Numbered from the stretch's first letter, positions 1 to 10,533 are shown. The stretch is 42,926 bases of DNA from Stentor coeruleus (GCA_001970955.1 MPUH01000622.1:1-42926); one strand, 5' to 3'. Notes: generated by a model from the letters alone, not told the origin. A program made the numbers and translations.

Positions 1-404
1 GATCCAGTTACAGTGTAAGAAGTAGTTGTTAAACCCTAAGTAATTCTTACGCTAGCAACATTTAATAGTGTAACTAAGATGCTACTAGGTGTAAAAGTAT
101 CCTCTTTACTAAGAGATAATGCACATGATATTTTTGAAGTGATTGACTGAGACTTTTTATAATAGATTTGAAAAGAAGCATATCCATAAGGATCAGTCAT
201 TAATCCTCCTGAACCGATAATAAATTGAAATGATGAATCCACATTGGTAGTAAAAAATATTATTTCACCTGCTGCATTGTTTGCGGTTACTTTAATAGTA
301 ACAAGAGTATATATAGAAGGCTCTGATGGTGAGTAATCAGCAAGGCAAATAGCTTGAGTTAGTTGTCCGATGCTGGCAAGCAGTAAAAAATTTAATGGCC
401 CCAT
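1..404 (-). CDS. Partial secreted or surface protein, two exons, runs off the left edge
   Basis: The gene starts at the ATG at 404-402 and runs off the window at base 1. The N-terminus (MGPLNFLLLASIGQLTQA) looks like a signal peptide. The rest is rich in Ser, Thr, Ile and Val with few charges, as in extracellular beta-sandwich domains. I do not recognise a family. The frame meets TAG at 36-38, but 36-50 read on the minus strand is GTAAGAATTACTTAG, a 15-nt intron of the type seen elsewhere here. Removing it keeps the frame and joins LLNVAS to GLTTTSYTVTG, which stays open to the edge. The C-terminus is therefore missing and at least 130 residues are visible. Secretion is inferred from the hydrophobic N-terminus only. 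Confidence 0.65.
36..50 (-). other. 15-nt intron in the left-edge gene
   Basis: GTAAGAATTACTTAG on the minus strand. It has GT at the 5' end, A at position 10 and TAG at the 3' end. It removes an in-frame TAG and keeps the frame. Same architecture as the other 15-nt introns in this window. Confidence 0.7.
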
Positions 405-1665
405 ATTTATTATAATCCAAGGGCTTATAATAGGAATATCACCATAATTATTAAAGTCAAATATAATTTTATATAGGATAATATACCAAAAAATATATAT
501 ATACTTTCTTTTATAAATGGAGTCAACTTTTTTGTAGGCTTAAGCGCCTAAAATTACTAGAAAAATACTTTTTTTATATCTAAATTTTTTACACGAACTT
601 CTTATTCATAATAGTTTAATTGAACCATAAAATTCCAAATCCTTAATGTTCATCATGATTTTCTCAGAAGCTGCTTCATAGACTATTTTTTAAGAGCTTT
701 TGCATCTAGTAAGCATATTTTGCATAACTTTTGCAAATTTTGCCTACCTCGATGACTTAGTCACCATATTTTATATTATTAGTTCCTGAACTTAGATTTG
801 ATAGAATAATTAAAAGTTGTATGGATTTTCTGAATAGAGTTCTATTTTGGTTGGAATAAGTGAATTCTATGCTAAACTAACTAAAATTATGATACTATGA
901 TGCTGAAATGCAGGATAAGTTTTACTTTAAATCATATGAAAAATTCAAACTAGCACGCAATAATTAGCGCTTTGAGATGAACCTATCATTGTTTATATCT
1001 CAAGCTTTAGGGCCGATTGGAAAAGTAATGTTTTGATTGAAAAATTATCAATGATTGGTTGGGGGAGATGAAGAAGGAGCTTAATATAAGTTCTGATATT
1101 CCAAGAAAGGGAAGTTTAATCACTTTGCTGAGACTTAATCTATATAATTTTATGACTAAATAAAGCACAAGTCTAAAGCAACTACTATGGAATGTCTTGC
1201 ATCATTGAAAGCTTATATAAAGGGAAATCTAAAAAAATAAAAGCATATATCATAGTACAAAAGACTAATCAAAGTACCAATAAGAAGATTTTAAGTTGAA
1301 AGACTTAATTATTTAAATAAACCTTTAGTGATTTCCTATAGTCGATGCTAAAATTAATAGGTAAAATTTATACTTTCATATTTTTCACTGATTAAAGACG
1401 GAAAATTGTCACAGGCTTCCGTCTTTAGCCTAAGATATAGAGAGAGGTATAATTGAAATATGATTGATATGATTGATTATGATATAAGCCTAAAACTACT
1501 CTAATTCATCTTGCTACCTTCTTCAAAAAGGAACAAGCAAATTAATTATACAATGTTTATAAAAACTTAAATTTTAAAAGGAATCTAAATAAAATCAAGG
1601 ATTTAGCAATTTTGTTTTCAAAAACATCCATAGTAGTTTTTTCTCCCAATTTGGTTTTACTACAA
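405..1665. other. AT-rich gene-poor DNA, no supported gene
   Basis: No convincing gene. All three plus-strand frames meet stop codons about as often as expected for DNA of this composition. One frame (about 740-1320) reads like protein if stops are ignored, but the other frames do too, so I do not call it. Confidence 0.5.
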
Positions 1666-2460
1666 ATGGAAAATTATCAGAGACAACACCCTAAATGTTT
1701 GCCAAAGTCAATACGGATGATGGCTTCTAAGCGAAATATACTTCCAGTGCTGGAAACTACACTGGAAAAACAATAGTATTCATCTACTGTACCAAATTAG
1801 AAATAATCCATAACACATCTAGAAAAATGCCCATTTTAATACGAACATAATGAAAACTTTAAAACATGCCTAAGCAAGATGGATTCTTCAAGAAAATAAA
1901 ATGAACACAAGACTTGCTTCCACCAACCTGACGCTAAAGAAAAGAAGCAGCAAAGACCTCCTAAGTCAAATAAAGTTTGATAGGATATTGTTTAAACCAT
2001 ACCACCCTATTATTAGCTAACTCTTAATAAAATAACTGCAGAACTATACCTAGCAATCATGAAAGAAAAAACACAAAAATGTTGCCTATATGCTTAACTT
2101 ACAACTCAAACATGACTTTAGGGACAGGACTGATTTTCCAAATGAGATCAGGATCAAACTTTACAAAAAAATACAAATACTTAAGACATCAAAGCACAGA
2201 TCAAAAATGTCCTTACTGTTAGCATTGGGCAGATAAGAAAAGCACTTATTGAAGATTGCAATGAATACAAAATTGAAAGATATGAAATAGAAAACAAACT
2301 CAAAAAATATGCGAATAAAGAAACAAAACAATTTTTACTATCGCATATCGTTTTATGGGATGAAGAATTTGAAAAAACACTTAGAGAAAATCACGATAAA
2401 CAAGAAATAATCAAGATTGACAGAGAAATAAAAAAAAATTATCATGAAAATATACTATAA
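1666..2460 (+). pseudogene. Coding remnant: C/H-rich segment plus charged helical C-terminus, many in-frame stops
   Basis: One frame runs from the ATG at 1666 to the TAA at 2458. The first 36 codons and the last 91 codons (about 2185-2457) are open. The end encodes a charged helical segment (for example WDEEFEKTLREN). Between them lies a Cys/His-rich segment (KCPF.YEH, then NEHKTCFHQPDAKEKK) like a zinc-binding module, but also about 15 stops: TAA or TAG where Gln would fit and TGA where Trp would fit. The middle stop density is no lower than chance, so only the flanks and the Cys/His stretch are strong. Part of the 3' half is repeated at 3578-3703. It may be a decayed gene or a gene read with reassigned stops. 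Function is unknown. Confidence 0.4.
2285..2416 (+). repeat. Dispersed coding repeat, copy A
   Basis: About 130 nt encoding IENKLKKYANKETKQ and the segment after it. It is closely similar to copy B at 3578-3703. Copy A keeps an open frame. Confidence 0.7.
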
Positions 2461-2796
2461 AAGAAGGATAATTCCTAAACAATACTAATTAACTAACTCT
2501 TAGCATACCTTATTACAAATATATAAGAAAATGAATAAAATGAAATAAGATAAGATAAATTCAATTTGCTAAAAAATATAACAACATAATGATACTAGTA
2601 AATATTTTATCAAAAAAAATAAGCAGATTTTTCAATATAATTTTTACTGATTTCTTCATACAATTGAGAAAAAATATGAATTAATACAAATTATTTGAAA
2701 GAAAATTGACTTCCTAGGTTTTTATAAAGTATTTCTTTTGACATCCGGCATATTCACTAAAATTTCATTTTTATAGAACAAAGAATATAATTATTT
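2461..2796. other. AT-rich spacer
   Basis: Short AT-rich spacer between two coding remnants. I see no gene, repeat or structured element in it. Confidence 0.5.
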
Positions 2797-3306
2797 ATGG
2801 CGATTTAGTCAAATAAACTTTTTCGAGCAACAATAGAAAAACAGCTATGCATGCAAGAAGAAGATATTTCAACTCCAGAAAAATCTGTAGAGTTTATTTT
2901 AATGATATAAGAAAAAAGTGAACAAATTCAGTATAAATTTTATATTGAGGATTCAAACTAGATCAGCGCTGCTAAGTTTGTAGAAGACAAGCTCATGCTT
3001 ATAACTGGACATTTTAATTCGAAGATAAAAATTTGGGATATAAAATTAAGGTTAAAATCCAAATTTGAAAAGTCATTCGAAAAAATTACTGAGCTTTCAT
3101 ATATTAACAATAAAGTCTTTAGCAGTAACGAAGATTGTACGAAAATAATTTGAGATATGCAAAACTACGTGGAAGAACAAAAACTAAGAGATCATAAATA
3201 TCCTATTAAAATGACATACTTAAGTTTAAATGGTAAATATTTTGCTAGTTGTTGTATAAGAATGGAAATCTGAATATATGACAATGATTTTTTTCCATTT
3301 AGATAA
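2797..3306 (+). pseudogene. WD40-repeat-like gene remnant with five in-frame stops at Gln/Trp positions
   Basis: A single frame from the ATG at 2797 to the TAA at 3304 holds 169 codons with five internal stops and no frameshift. Three WD40-like blades are visible. The first is intact (ITGHFNSKIKIWDIK). In the second the frame reads CTKII-TGA-DMQ, and in the third IRMEI-TGA-IYD. Both TGA codons fall where WD repeats carry Trp. The other stops (TAG, TAA, TAG) sit in contexts where Gln is plausible, for example EDSN-TAG-ISAAKF, the strand before the first blade. Under the standard code this is a pseudogene. Under a UAR=Gln, UGA=Trp reading it would be intact. It is tail-to-tail with the B-box remnant at 3307. 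Confidence 0.55.
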
Positions 3307-3576
3307 AATATCATTTTGCTTCTTGAATTTCTCTTTTAGCATCGCTTTCTATATTTTCCATTTCATATTCTTCAAATATTTTATGCTCTTTATGATATAA
3401 TACGCATTTATAACAAATATCTTCTTTGCATATTTACAATAGTATTCTAGATAATTTTTATGTAAATTCCATAGATGTCCTTTAAAATCTTCAAAGTCTT
3501 TCTCTGAATTTAGTAAAGGGATTGAGTGCATCTGGTATATGTTGTCTAATAGATTTTTTCTTTTATATCCTAAACA
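3307..3576 (-). pseudogene. B-box zinc-finger gene remnant
   Basis: On the minus strand a frame from about 3576 reads through HSIPLLNSEKDFEDFKGH and LHKNYLEYYCKYAKKI. It then needs a 1-nt shift near 3415 to continue as CYKCVLYHKEHKIFEEYEME and an acidic helix. The order H, C, C, C, H, H matches B-box type zinc fingers, which mediate protein contacts in TRIM-like and ciliate proteins. The first Cys of the expected CxxH pair is Trp here (TGG). A TAG follows in the unshifted frame, and TGA follows in the shifted frame after REIQEAK. The frameshift and lost ligand make this a decayed copy, though sequencing error could explain the shift. The open piece 3349-3531 would encode only 60 aa. Confidence 0.55.
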
Positions 3577-3577
3577 T

Positions 3578-3703
3578 ATAGAAAACGAACTTAAAAAATA
3601 TGCGAATAAAGAAACAAAAAAATTTTCATCATCGCATATCTTTTATGGAATAAGAATTTGAAAAAACACTTAGAGAAAAACACGACAAGCAAGAAATAAT
3701 ACT
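3578..3703 (+). repeat. Dispersed coding repeat, copy B (degenerate)
   Basis: Aligns with 2285-2416 through the shared segment encoding LKKYANKET and the one encoding EFEKTLRE. Two single-base deletions around 3642-3655 break the frame relative to copy A, and there are several substitutions. This is a degenerate second copy of the same coding segment. Confidence 0.7.
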
Positions 3704-5598
3704 AATATCCTAAATATGGGCCATACCTAAAATATGTGCATTTGAGGATGAAATCAGTTGAATGAGAAGGTATAAATCTTTGTTTGCAGCATATACACTT
3801 GAGTTTGGTAAAGATATCAATTTGTTAGTTTAAAATATTTTTTAAGATATTTTTGAAGCATATATTTTTGGGTTAGAATTTGTATTTTTGAAAAGATTTT
3901 AATATTTGAGAAGCTGATAAAATATTAATAAAATTTTTTTAGCTTGATTAGTGGCTAGAGAAACGTATGCTATTATTTTAATTAATAAAATAATTTTGTA
4001 TAGAATGCTTTAATAATTATGATATAATTTACTTTTAAAACTATATCAACAACTTACCAACTTTCTCAAGATCATGCTTTTTTTTAGAATGTTTCATCAA
4101 TAAGAGTATTTATCCATTTCTGTAATTTTTTTTGACTAATATTGGATTCTCATATATATGAACTTTTTAAGTCTTGAAATTTAAAGGCAATCTTGTAAGG
4201 CTACTGGTTTTATTTAAGTATTATCATCATAGTGTGTAAATATGATAAATAAATTGTTATAAACCATGCCAACCTAATACTAAGATTAAATGATATAAAG
4301 TTCTTATGCAAGCATGCTCTGACTAATAAATCTAAAATCATAACTAACTATTAATACTTTAAAAAGTCATTTTCTTATTTATATTTTTTTTTCAACATAC
4401 TTTAGTATTAATATTGAACTTCTATTACCTATTTTATTCTTATTAAGAAATTACTCAGTATCGATTTGGTTAACTTAAATACACTAGTTTTTACAATATA
4501 TACTAATTAAACATANTAGTTTTTACAATATATACTAATTAAACATATCAAGTTAATTTCTGATATTATCAAGAACTTTATAATACGGATTGTTTTTTGA
4601 ATAAATCAATCTTAAGTTTATAAAATTTAGATATATAAATTAATTATTACATTTAAATAATCTTTATTATTATATATATCAATTTTTGATAAGTTTTATT
4701 TATGTGTAAATTTGTAGGTGTAGGGATTCGATATGTATACTTATTATATATGCAATTTTCCATAAACATAATTTTTGATAACATGATAAAATAATCATGT
4801 AATTTTTACACATTTATGCAAAGATAATGCTTTGTTATTGCCAATATTATGACTAAAACTTTGAGATAATAAAATAATTATTATACTAAGATTTCAAAAG
4901 TTATAAAAAATAACAAATATTCACAGTTAAACACTCATTCATATGCTGATAATTGATTATGCATAATATCTATTATCATCATATTCAAAATTATAATAAA
5001 AATAGCAAATTGTCTTAAAGTTTAAAAGTTTAATTTTCCTTTTAATTTCTTTTAATTTTTTCATCATTGACTATAAATCATAACTTAGCATACTTTTCAT
5101 GTATTTTTCATCATTGAATATCTATAACTATTGTATTTATAAATAAAAATAGTAGTACAAATCCTTCTTGCACAATTTTTTAGCATGATTCCATCCTTTT
5201 TATCAATTTATTCAAGTCCTACCAAAACAGTTCTTGGAACTTCCAAATGTTTTACTATTTCATTCTAATCTAAGTTCACTACAGTCAATTATTTTTATGA
5301 TAAAACTTTAGATAGCAGAAAGTTTTCCTAGTTTTAAAATTCAAATAGGATCTAAAATGCTTTAAATAGCTGAGCTATCATTAAGGACTGGAATTCTTTG
5401 AAATTAGAGTGGTACTTAATGTACCACTAACAAGCTTAAAAGTATATAAGTTAGTATTGTATTTAAGATAAGGGATATTTTTCTTTGTATTGATTATATA
5501 ACCATTATACTTATGATATGCCTTTTTATTACAAATTTAATAAAAATTCATAAAACTTAATAAACTAACTCAACTTACTCTATACCTTAAAAGACTAA
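3704..5598. other. Gene-poor AT-rich DNA
   Basis: About 1.9 kb of very AT-rich DNA. I see no supported gene. At 5183-5440 one plus-strand frame reads protein-like if stops are ignored, but its stop density is what chance gives. An N joint with a duplicated flank lies at 4516. Confidence 0.5.
4485..4547. repeat. Assembly joint: 31-nt duplication around a single N
   Basis: Bases 4485-4515 are repeated exactly at 4517-4547 with a lone N at 4516. This looks like two overlapping contig ends joined without trimming. Confidence 0.85.
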
Positions 5599-5946
5599 CT
5601 AGAATGCTTCCTTAAAATCTTTACATTCTAGCGAATTTTCAATTTTATCCACAGCTTGGGAGAATTTGTGGGATCTTTTATGTAGGCATAATGAACTGAT
5701 ATGCCTGAAAAATTTTCCACATTCCTGACAGCTATAAGGTTTTATCCCACTATGCAAGTGACTGTGCTCAACTAAGTTCTGGTGGCTGGCGAATAGTTTT
5801 AAGCATTGTCGACATTTGTATCTTTTGTACTTTAGGTGGACTATCTCAATATGCTTTCGAAGATTGAATCTTGTACTATAAAATTTACCACAGTTGTCTA
5901 CGATACAACAATATTGAGTGATTATAAAGTCCCTTATACTCTTCAT
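5599..5946 (-). CDS. Small C2H2 zinc-finger protein (three fingers)
   Basis: A 115-aa protein with three C2H2 zinc fingers in a row. Finger 1 starts near residue 14 (C-x4-C, then RFNLRKHIEIVH). Finger 2 near residue 44 reads YKCRQCLKLF...HSHLH. Finger 3 near residue 72 reads YSCQECGKFF...HKRSH. Fingers 2 and 3 are joined by SGIKPY, a variant of the TGEKP linker of DNA-binding arrays. The tail is acidic and polar. The fingers begin almost at the N-terminus. Three linked fingers usually bind DNA, so a transcription-factor or chromatin role in the nucleus is inferred. It starts at the ATG at 5946 and ends in TAG. The neighbourhood is gene-poor. Confidence 0.8.
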   Translation of the reverse strand: MKSIRDFIITQYCCIVDNCGKFYSTRFNLRKHIEIVHLKYKRYKCRQCLKLFASHQNLVEHSHLHSGIKPYSCQECGKFFRHISSLCLHKRSHKFSQAVDKIENSLECKDFKEAF

Positions 5947-7566
5947 AATTTATTATGGTAATGATTAAACCTAAAAAGCTATTTGTTAAGGTTATGATAT
6001 TTTTAGTATATGTTTATTTTTTTTTTTTGATATTGTAAACACAGAACAATAAAATACCCTCTGAAAAGTGAAAGGGTAGTAGAGTAAATTGAAAATTTAT
6101 TATACTTATTTAAATTTAAATAACTAATGGCTTTGGATTAAAATGGACAATAAAAATTGTATAAGTCAATTGAGAATAAGATTTTCTTGTATTGAATACA
6201 TAAATTGGATAAGATATTGATTGTTAGTGTATAGTTTATAGAGTTGTCTAGAATTCCTTTCAATAATAATTTTTGTAAAAATAGGGATATAATCAAATAG
6301 GTCTTTGTGGAATCTCTTATGTTTGAGAAATACATTAAAAACTACTTAGGAAGTCATAAAATAGGAATTTTTAAGACAAAAACACTTCATAAAACTCTTT
6401 CTTTTATAAATTCTTTTTGTTATGTTCCAAAAAGTGTTATTGTCAGCTTTGAAATTTTCAGTTAGTTCACAGATGGCCTAGAATCAGGTTTTTTAGGAAA
6501 ATATATCAAGAAAAGACTCAGAGTAAGCTGTTAAAAAATTGATTTTCTAAGCTTTATGAAGAAAATGAGATATTCAAACTATTTAAATTTACAAAAATAA
6601 AATTTCATATTTAAACAAATGAAAATGAGATATTCAAACTATTTAAATTTACAAAAATAAAATTTCATATTTAAACAAATATATTAATGCCCAAGATGAA
6701 AATAAAGTATGGATTTGCTAAAAAATTTATATTATTTTAGAGAGATTTAGCATTTTGCTTCCCTTATAAAAAAGCTCATATAATAAAATAATAACTTTAC
6801 TTACTTTTAGAGTGAATTTTAGTACTTTTATTGGAGCAGGGAAAAAATATATTCTAACACTATTGAATTTGATACTAAACTACATTAGCTATGCATATTT
6901 ACATTCTATCAATTTTTATGCGAAAAATGGATTTTAGATAGAAAAAGTTTTTACAGTTATATACATTAAAATATTTACATTATATAAAACATATTATCAC
7001 AAATAGCTACATTTAGTTTACTGTTATATAAACTATTATTTCAGAAGATTATAATATTTAACCTTTAAAACTTCTTGAAAAATATAATCGGAATAAATAA
7101 TTTGCATGAAAAAAAAAAGGAAGAACGTATAAAATAGAGATTTATTTAAGAAAATTTAGTGGAATACTAAAAATAAAAAGTATATTAAATCTATGATAGA
7201 TTGCTTTCCAATTCAATTGAATAAATTTAAGTCATCAAAATCTCTCATTCCAAAACAGTTAGCAGCAATTTACTACTCAAAACGTATTAAACTGAAAATA
7301 AATACCACAAAATTTCTCATAAATAACCATAAACTATAATTACAAAACACTTAAATCCTTAATCATCATCAAAAACTCCAATAAAACCATATTTCACTAT
7401 CAATTTATCCAATAAACTACACTATCTACTTTTAAAAACCAATAAAAATCTTCAACCAATCCAAAACCTTCCTAAAAACACCAAAAAGTTGACTTAAATA
7501 AAATTTCTTAGCATAATAATGAATATTTCAAAAAACAATGACTAGATTTTTGGGCACTCAACCATT
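5947..7566. other. AT-rich intergenic DNA; C-rich, G-poor leader before the SHIPPO gene
   Basis: No supported gene. About 6361-6600 reads protein-like on the plus strand if two TGA and some TAA are ignored, which is not enough for a call. A 65-codon minus-strand frame at 6138-6335 has no recognisable features. From about 7240 to 7500 G is nearly absent on the plus strand while C is common, the pattern seen upstream of other genes here. Confidence 0.5.
6561..6680. repeat. Exact 60-nt tandem duplication, probable assembly artefact
   Basis: Bases 6561-6620 are repeated exactly at 6621-6680 with no spacer. The same exact 60-nt length occurs at 33394-33513. Two unrelated perfect duplications of identical length suggest an untrimmed assembler overlap rather than biology. 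Confidence 0.75.
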
Positions 7567-8019
7567 ATGCTTAGAAGAAAAAACCCAGTTTCATGGTCTT
7601 TTGGAAAAGAATCACGTTTTAGAGAAAGGAAAAAAACAATAGACGCAGCATTTGTATCAATTCCTTCAACTTTAAGCCCTAGATCAACAGTTTTAGGATT
7701 CGGTATTAGATGGATTCCACAAAATGAAAGAGGTAAAGACAGTCCTCCACCAGCATCTTATAATATCCCAACAACATTTTGTAAAAGAGGTTCAAAATTA
7801 GTTAAAGAGTCATCATTACCTCCATTAACTTCAATAAAATTCATAACACCTGGTCCAGGAACATATGAATGCCTATCGCCTATAGGAAAAGAAGCACCTA
7901 AATATACTTTTCATGGTATTGATTTTAAATTAAAAACTAATGAAAGCCCTGCTCCTGGGTTTTATTCCTCAAAATCAGCGTATTTAAAGCCTTCAGGGTT
8001 TAAAAATATTTCTTTTTGA
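7567..8019 (+). CDS. SHIPPO/STPGR-repeat protein (sperm-tail PG-rich type), interrupted by an in-frame TGA
   Basis: 150 codons rich in Pro, Ser and Gly with spaced motifs of the sperm-tail PG-rich (SHIPPO, STPGR) type: SPPPASYNIP near residue 60, TPGPGTYECL near 96 and SPAPGFYSS near 127. Such proteins bind axonemal or cytoplasmic microtubules, and a cortical or ciliary role is likely. The frame stops at TGA (8020-8022), yet the next 31 codons continue the family pattern (NVPGPGTYEIF) up to a second TGA at 8116-8118. No 15- or 16-nt intron spans the first TGA. By analogy with SFGKESRF at residues 11-18, the codon may once have been Gly or Trp. The start is the first in-frame ATG after an upstream TAG. 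Confidence 0.7.
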   Translation: MLRRKNPVSWSFGKESRFRERKKTIDAAFVSIPSTLSPRSTVLGFGIRWIPQNERGKDSPPPASYNIPTTFCKRGSKLVKESSLPPLTSIKFITPGPGTYECLSPIGKEAPKYTFHGIDFKLKTNESPAPGFYSSKSAYLKPSGFKNISF

Positions 8020-8118
8020 GTTGGGGAAAGGATTTTGTTTAGGAAAAAATCTATTAATGTGCCTGGACCTGGAACTTATGAGATATTTAGAGGTATAGGA
8101 AGGAAATTACAACAATGA
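8020..8118 (+). pseudogene. In-frame continuation of the SHIPPO gene beyond a TGA
   Basis: TGA, then VGERILFRKKS and NVPGPGTYEIFRG, then a second TGA. The PGPGTY motif shows that the coding frame extends past the first stop. Nonsense mutation, readthrough or a reassigned codon are all possible. Confidence 0.55.
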
Positions 8119-9559
8119 TATATAAATATTGTATTTTTTATAAAGGTTAACGAATTTAGTGTTTATTTTTCAAATAAAATGTAAGATTTTTGATAATGAA
8201 ATTAGGGTTGAAATGTAATTATTAGGATATTAAAGTTTTATGAAGATTTAGGTGTAGTTTTAAGTTTTGTTTTTGTATTAAATAGTTTTATGGGTTTTTA
8301 TATTTGATGCATTTACTTGAATTAATGCTTTTTATTTTGTTAAGTTTGCTGTAGAATTCTGTTCTTTTTTTTAATAAATTTGATGACTTAGATATGAAAG
8401 GTGATTTCATTTGTCTTGAAAGGAAATTTGTTTGGTTTGCTAATTTTTGCGTTTTAGGGAATATGCAAACTTCTTTTGATTTGGTTAACAGCCTTGCATT
8501 GTTGCTAGTTAAAGTTTTTAATCCTTTGGCGATAGGATGAAAAAGATTTAGAAGCTGGTGAGTTTGATTTAAACCTATTTGAAAATAATATTTTTTTTAA
8601 GGTATAATTTCGTATGGGTTAAGAGATTTTATCACAGAATATTAGGTTGAATTCTGCTATTGGATCAACTAATAAAATTATGACTTGTAATTACTTGCAT
8701 TTAGTAGAAATTTTAAAATAGATTATAAATATGCACTTAATCATTTTGATATTTTTGGAATGCTCAATGATGACTATAGTATAAAAAATATTTTATTAAT
8801 CAAGACATCATATATTTGAATTTCATATTATGATTATATATTAAATAGAATTCTTTAAGTTAAATAATATCATGAAAATAAATATAGCATCTTTTTAATA
8901 TATAAATTCTATTATAAAAGCACTTCGAGTTTGTGTAATTTTAGCTATTCTAATACTCTGAAACNAATATAGCATCTTTTTAATATATAAATTCTATTAT
9001 AAAAGCACTTCGAGTTTGTGTAATTTTAGTAGANCATCTTTTTAATATATAAATTCTATTATAAAAGCACTTCGAGTTTGTGTAATTTTAGCTATTCTAA
9101 TACTCTGAAACTACCTATTCGTCGAATAAGCCCTATGAGATATAAAAAGAAAGTTATTCTCATAATAATTTCTAGTTCATATTGCTTGTTTCTTCGATCT
9201 AAAATGTGATAAAGTACTTAGCCTACTTTTTTTAACATGCATATCTTATTATAACTAATAATTTTTCCTCTATATAAACTTTATATTTAATCAAAAAGCT
9301 CATAAAACTCATTAGGTATAGGTCCAAGCCTTTAAAGATTTAGATATATCATGATAATAATTCATTTTATTCCTAATAACCCTTAACTTATCTTATACTG
9401 AACTATGACCATACTTCCTAAACTTCCTTAAATTCGCTATAAATTCCACCCAAAAAACTTTATATCAAGGTCTGTCTATTATTATCTTACAATAATATTT
9501 TATAAGAAATTAATTTTATTCTTTTAAAGTAATTTGTTGATAAAATATTGTTTTCCCTT
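8119..9559. other. AT-rich intergenic DNA with a G-rich stretch and a triplicated segment
   Basis: From about 8130 to 8570 the plus strand is rich in G and poor in C, as in other downstream flanks here. No gene is supported. The segment at 8881-9112 is an assembly-type triplication. Confidence 0.5.
8881..9112. repeat. Triplicated segment around two Ns, assembly joint
   Basis: The block beginning AATATAGCATC occurs three times (8881-8964, 8966-9033, 9035-9112) with single Ns at 8965 and 9034. Copies 1 and 3 end in the same TCTGAAAC. Copy 2 is shorter and ends differently. Best read as overlapping contig ends. Confidence 0.8.
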
Positions 9560-10480
9560 TTCATTCTACTGCCAAGAGAATGGCTTCTTTTAGTAAGTTA
9601 GTAATAAAATGTGCAGCCTAATTAAAATGTCAAATACTTTGCTTTTTGTGGTTTATTAGAACTTCTTTTAGTTACAGGCTTATACTTCCATGAATTTATG
9701 TGCCAAATCAACTAGTATATTAAGAGAAACTTTTTCCTGAGACGTATCAGCAGTTTTTGCAATTTTTCACTATTTATAAATATATTCATTGGTTTTATAT
9801 TACGATAGACAATATTTCGTTTGTGAAGACAGCTAATTCCTAATGCTAAATTGTGAAATAATTTTATGGTTTCTGGGATTTTTTTGATTTTAACCTATTT
9901 TTTCTTTTTTACAGGCCTAATAATTATATCACCCAAAGTCCTAATATATTTTTCAAAATAAGATAGAAAAATATCATCTTCCACCCATGTATTTTTTTAC
10001 AACATTAGGATGATATCATTTTATAAGTAAAAATATTTATCTGTTTAGCTTCTTTTATACAATTTTTTTAATAACAATAAACATCTATTAGAACATTTCT
10101 TCAATATTTGTCGTCCCTTGGCTTCATATGCAGTATTTAATCCATAAAAATTTCAATTTTTACTTTTCTAAAACCTTAACAGCTGCTTCGTTTTTCATCA
10201 TTTGAACCCTTTTTTTTTATTAACCCATATAACAAAGGTATAAATAATATAATAATCCACCATCAATTTATAGTCTTTTTAACTTAACATTTAATCATAA
10301 GTAAAGGTTCATATATCAGATTAAAATAATTTTACCCACTAGCATTATCATCTACAAATTCAACATAAATCATATTTTCTCCAATATAAATGGGCTTTTT
10401 AATATATCTTATAAGTTTTACAAAGTCTCTAAAGTTTTATAAAATGACCATTAATAAACTTAACTGTTTCACCTAAAAGA
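9560..10480 (-). pseudogene. Protein kinase gene remnant
   Basis: The minus strand shows the eukaryotic protein kinase fold in order. An N-lobe strand reads NEAAVKVLEK (the VAVK lysine), near 10180. A hinge-like stretch near 9970-9920 reads WVEDDIFLSYFEKYI. The alpha-E and catalytic loop at about 9860-9790 reads LFHNLALGISCLHKRNIVYRNIKPMNIF. An activation-loop-like piece ADTSQEKVSLNILV lies near 9730. The catalytic HRD is YRN, DFG is not recognisable, and at least two frame changes plus several stops (one TGA where DIW would be expected) are needed. The spacing resembles STE/MAP3K-like kinases, but the class is uncertain. This is a dead or dying gene; tiny introns may account for some of the shifts. 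Confidence 0.65.
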
Positions 10481-10533
10481 GTTATTTTAAAATTCATTCA
10501 TCCTCTAATTATATTTTTTTTCTTAATATAGAA

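Noticed and set aside
540..1660. A possible 370-codon protein on the plus strand if TAA/TAG are Gln and TGA Trp
   Set aside because: Its stop frequency is what random DNA of this composition gives, and the other two frames look equally protein-like. No motif supports it.
5183..5440. Plus-strand reading beginning MIPSFLSIYSS as a gene
   Set aside because: Seven stops in 86 codons equals chance expectation, and there is no recognisable domain.
6138..6335. 65-codon minus-strand frame as a gene
   Set aside because: Composition is that of translated AT-rich spacer (Ile, Leu, Tyr, Asn, Lys); no motif or flank signal.
6361..6600. Plus-strand protein-like reading with Trp at two TGA codons
   Set aside because: Too short, no family motif, and stop density close to chance.
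8881..9112. Triplicated unit as a CRISPR-like or satellite array
   Set aside because: The copies are separated by single Ns and differ in length at contig-like ends, so an assembly origin is more likely.
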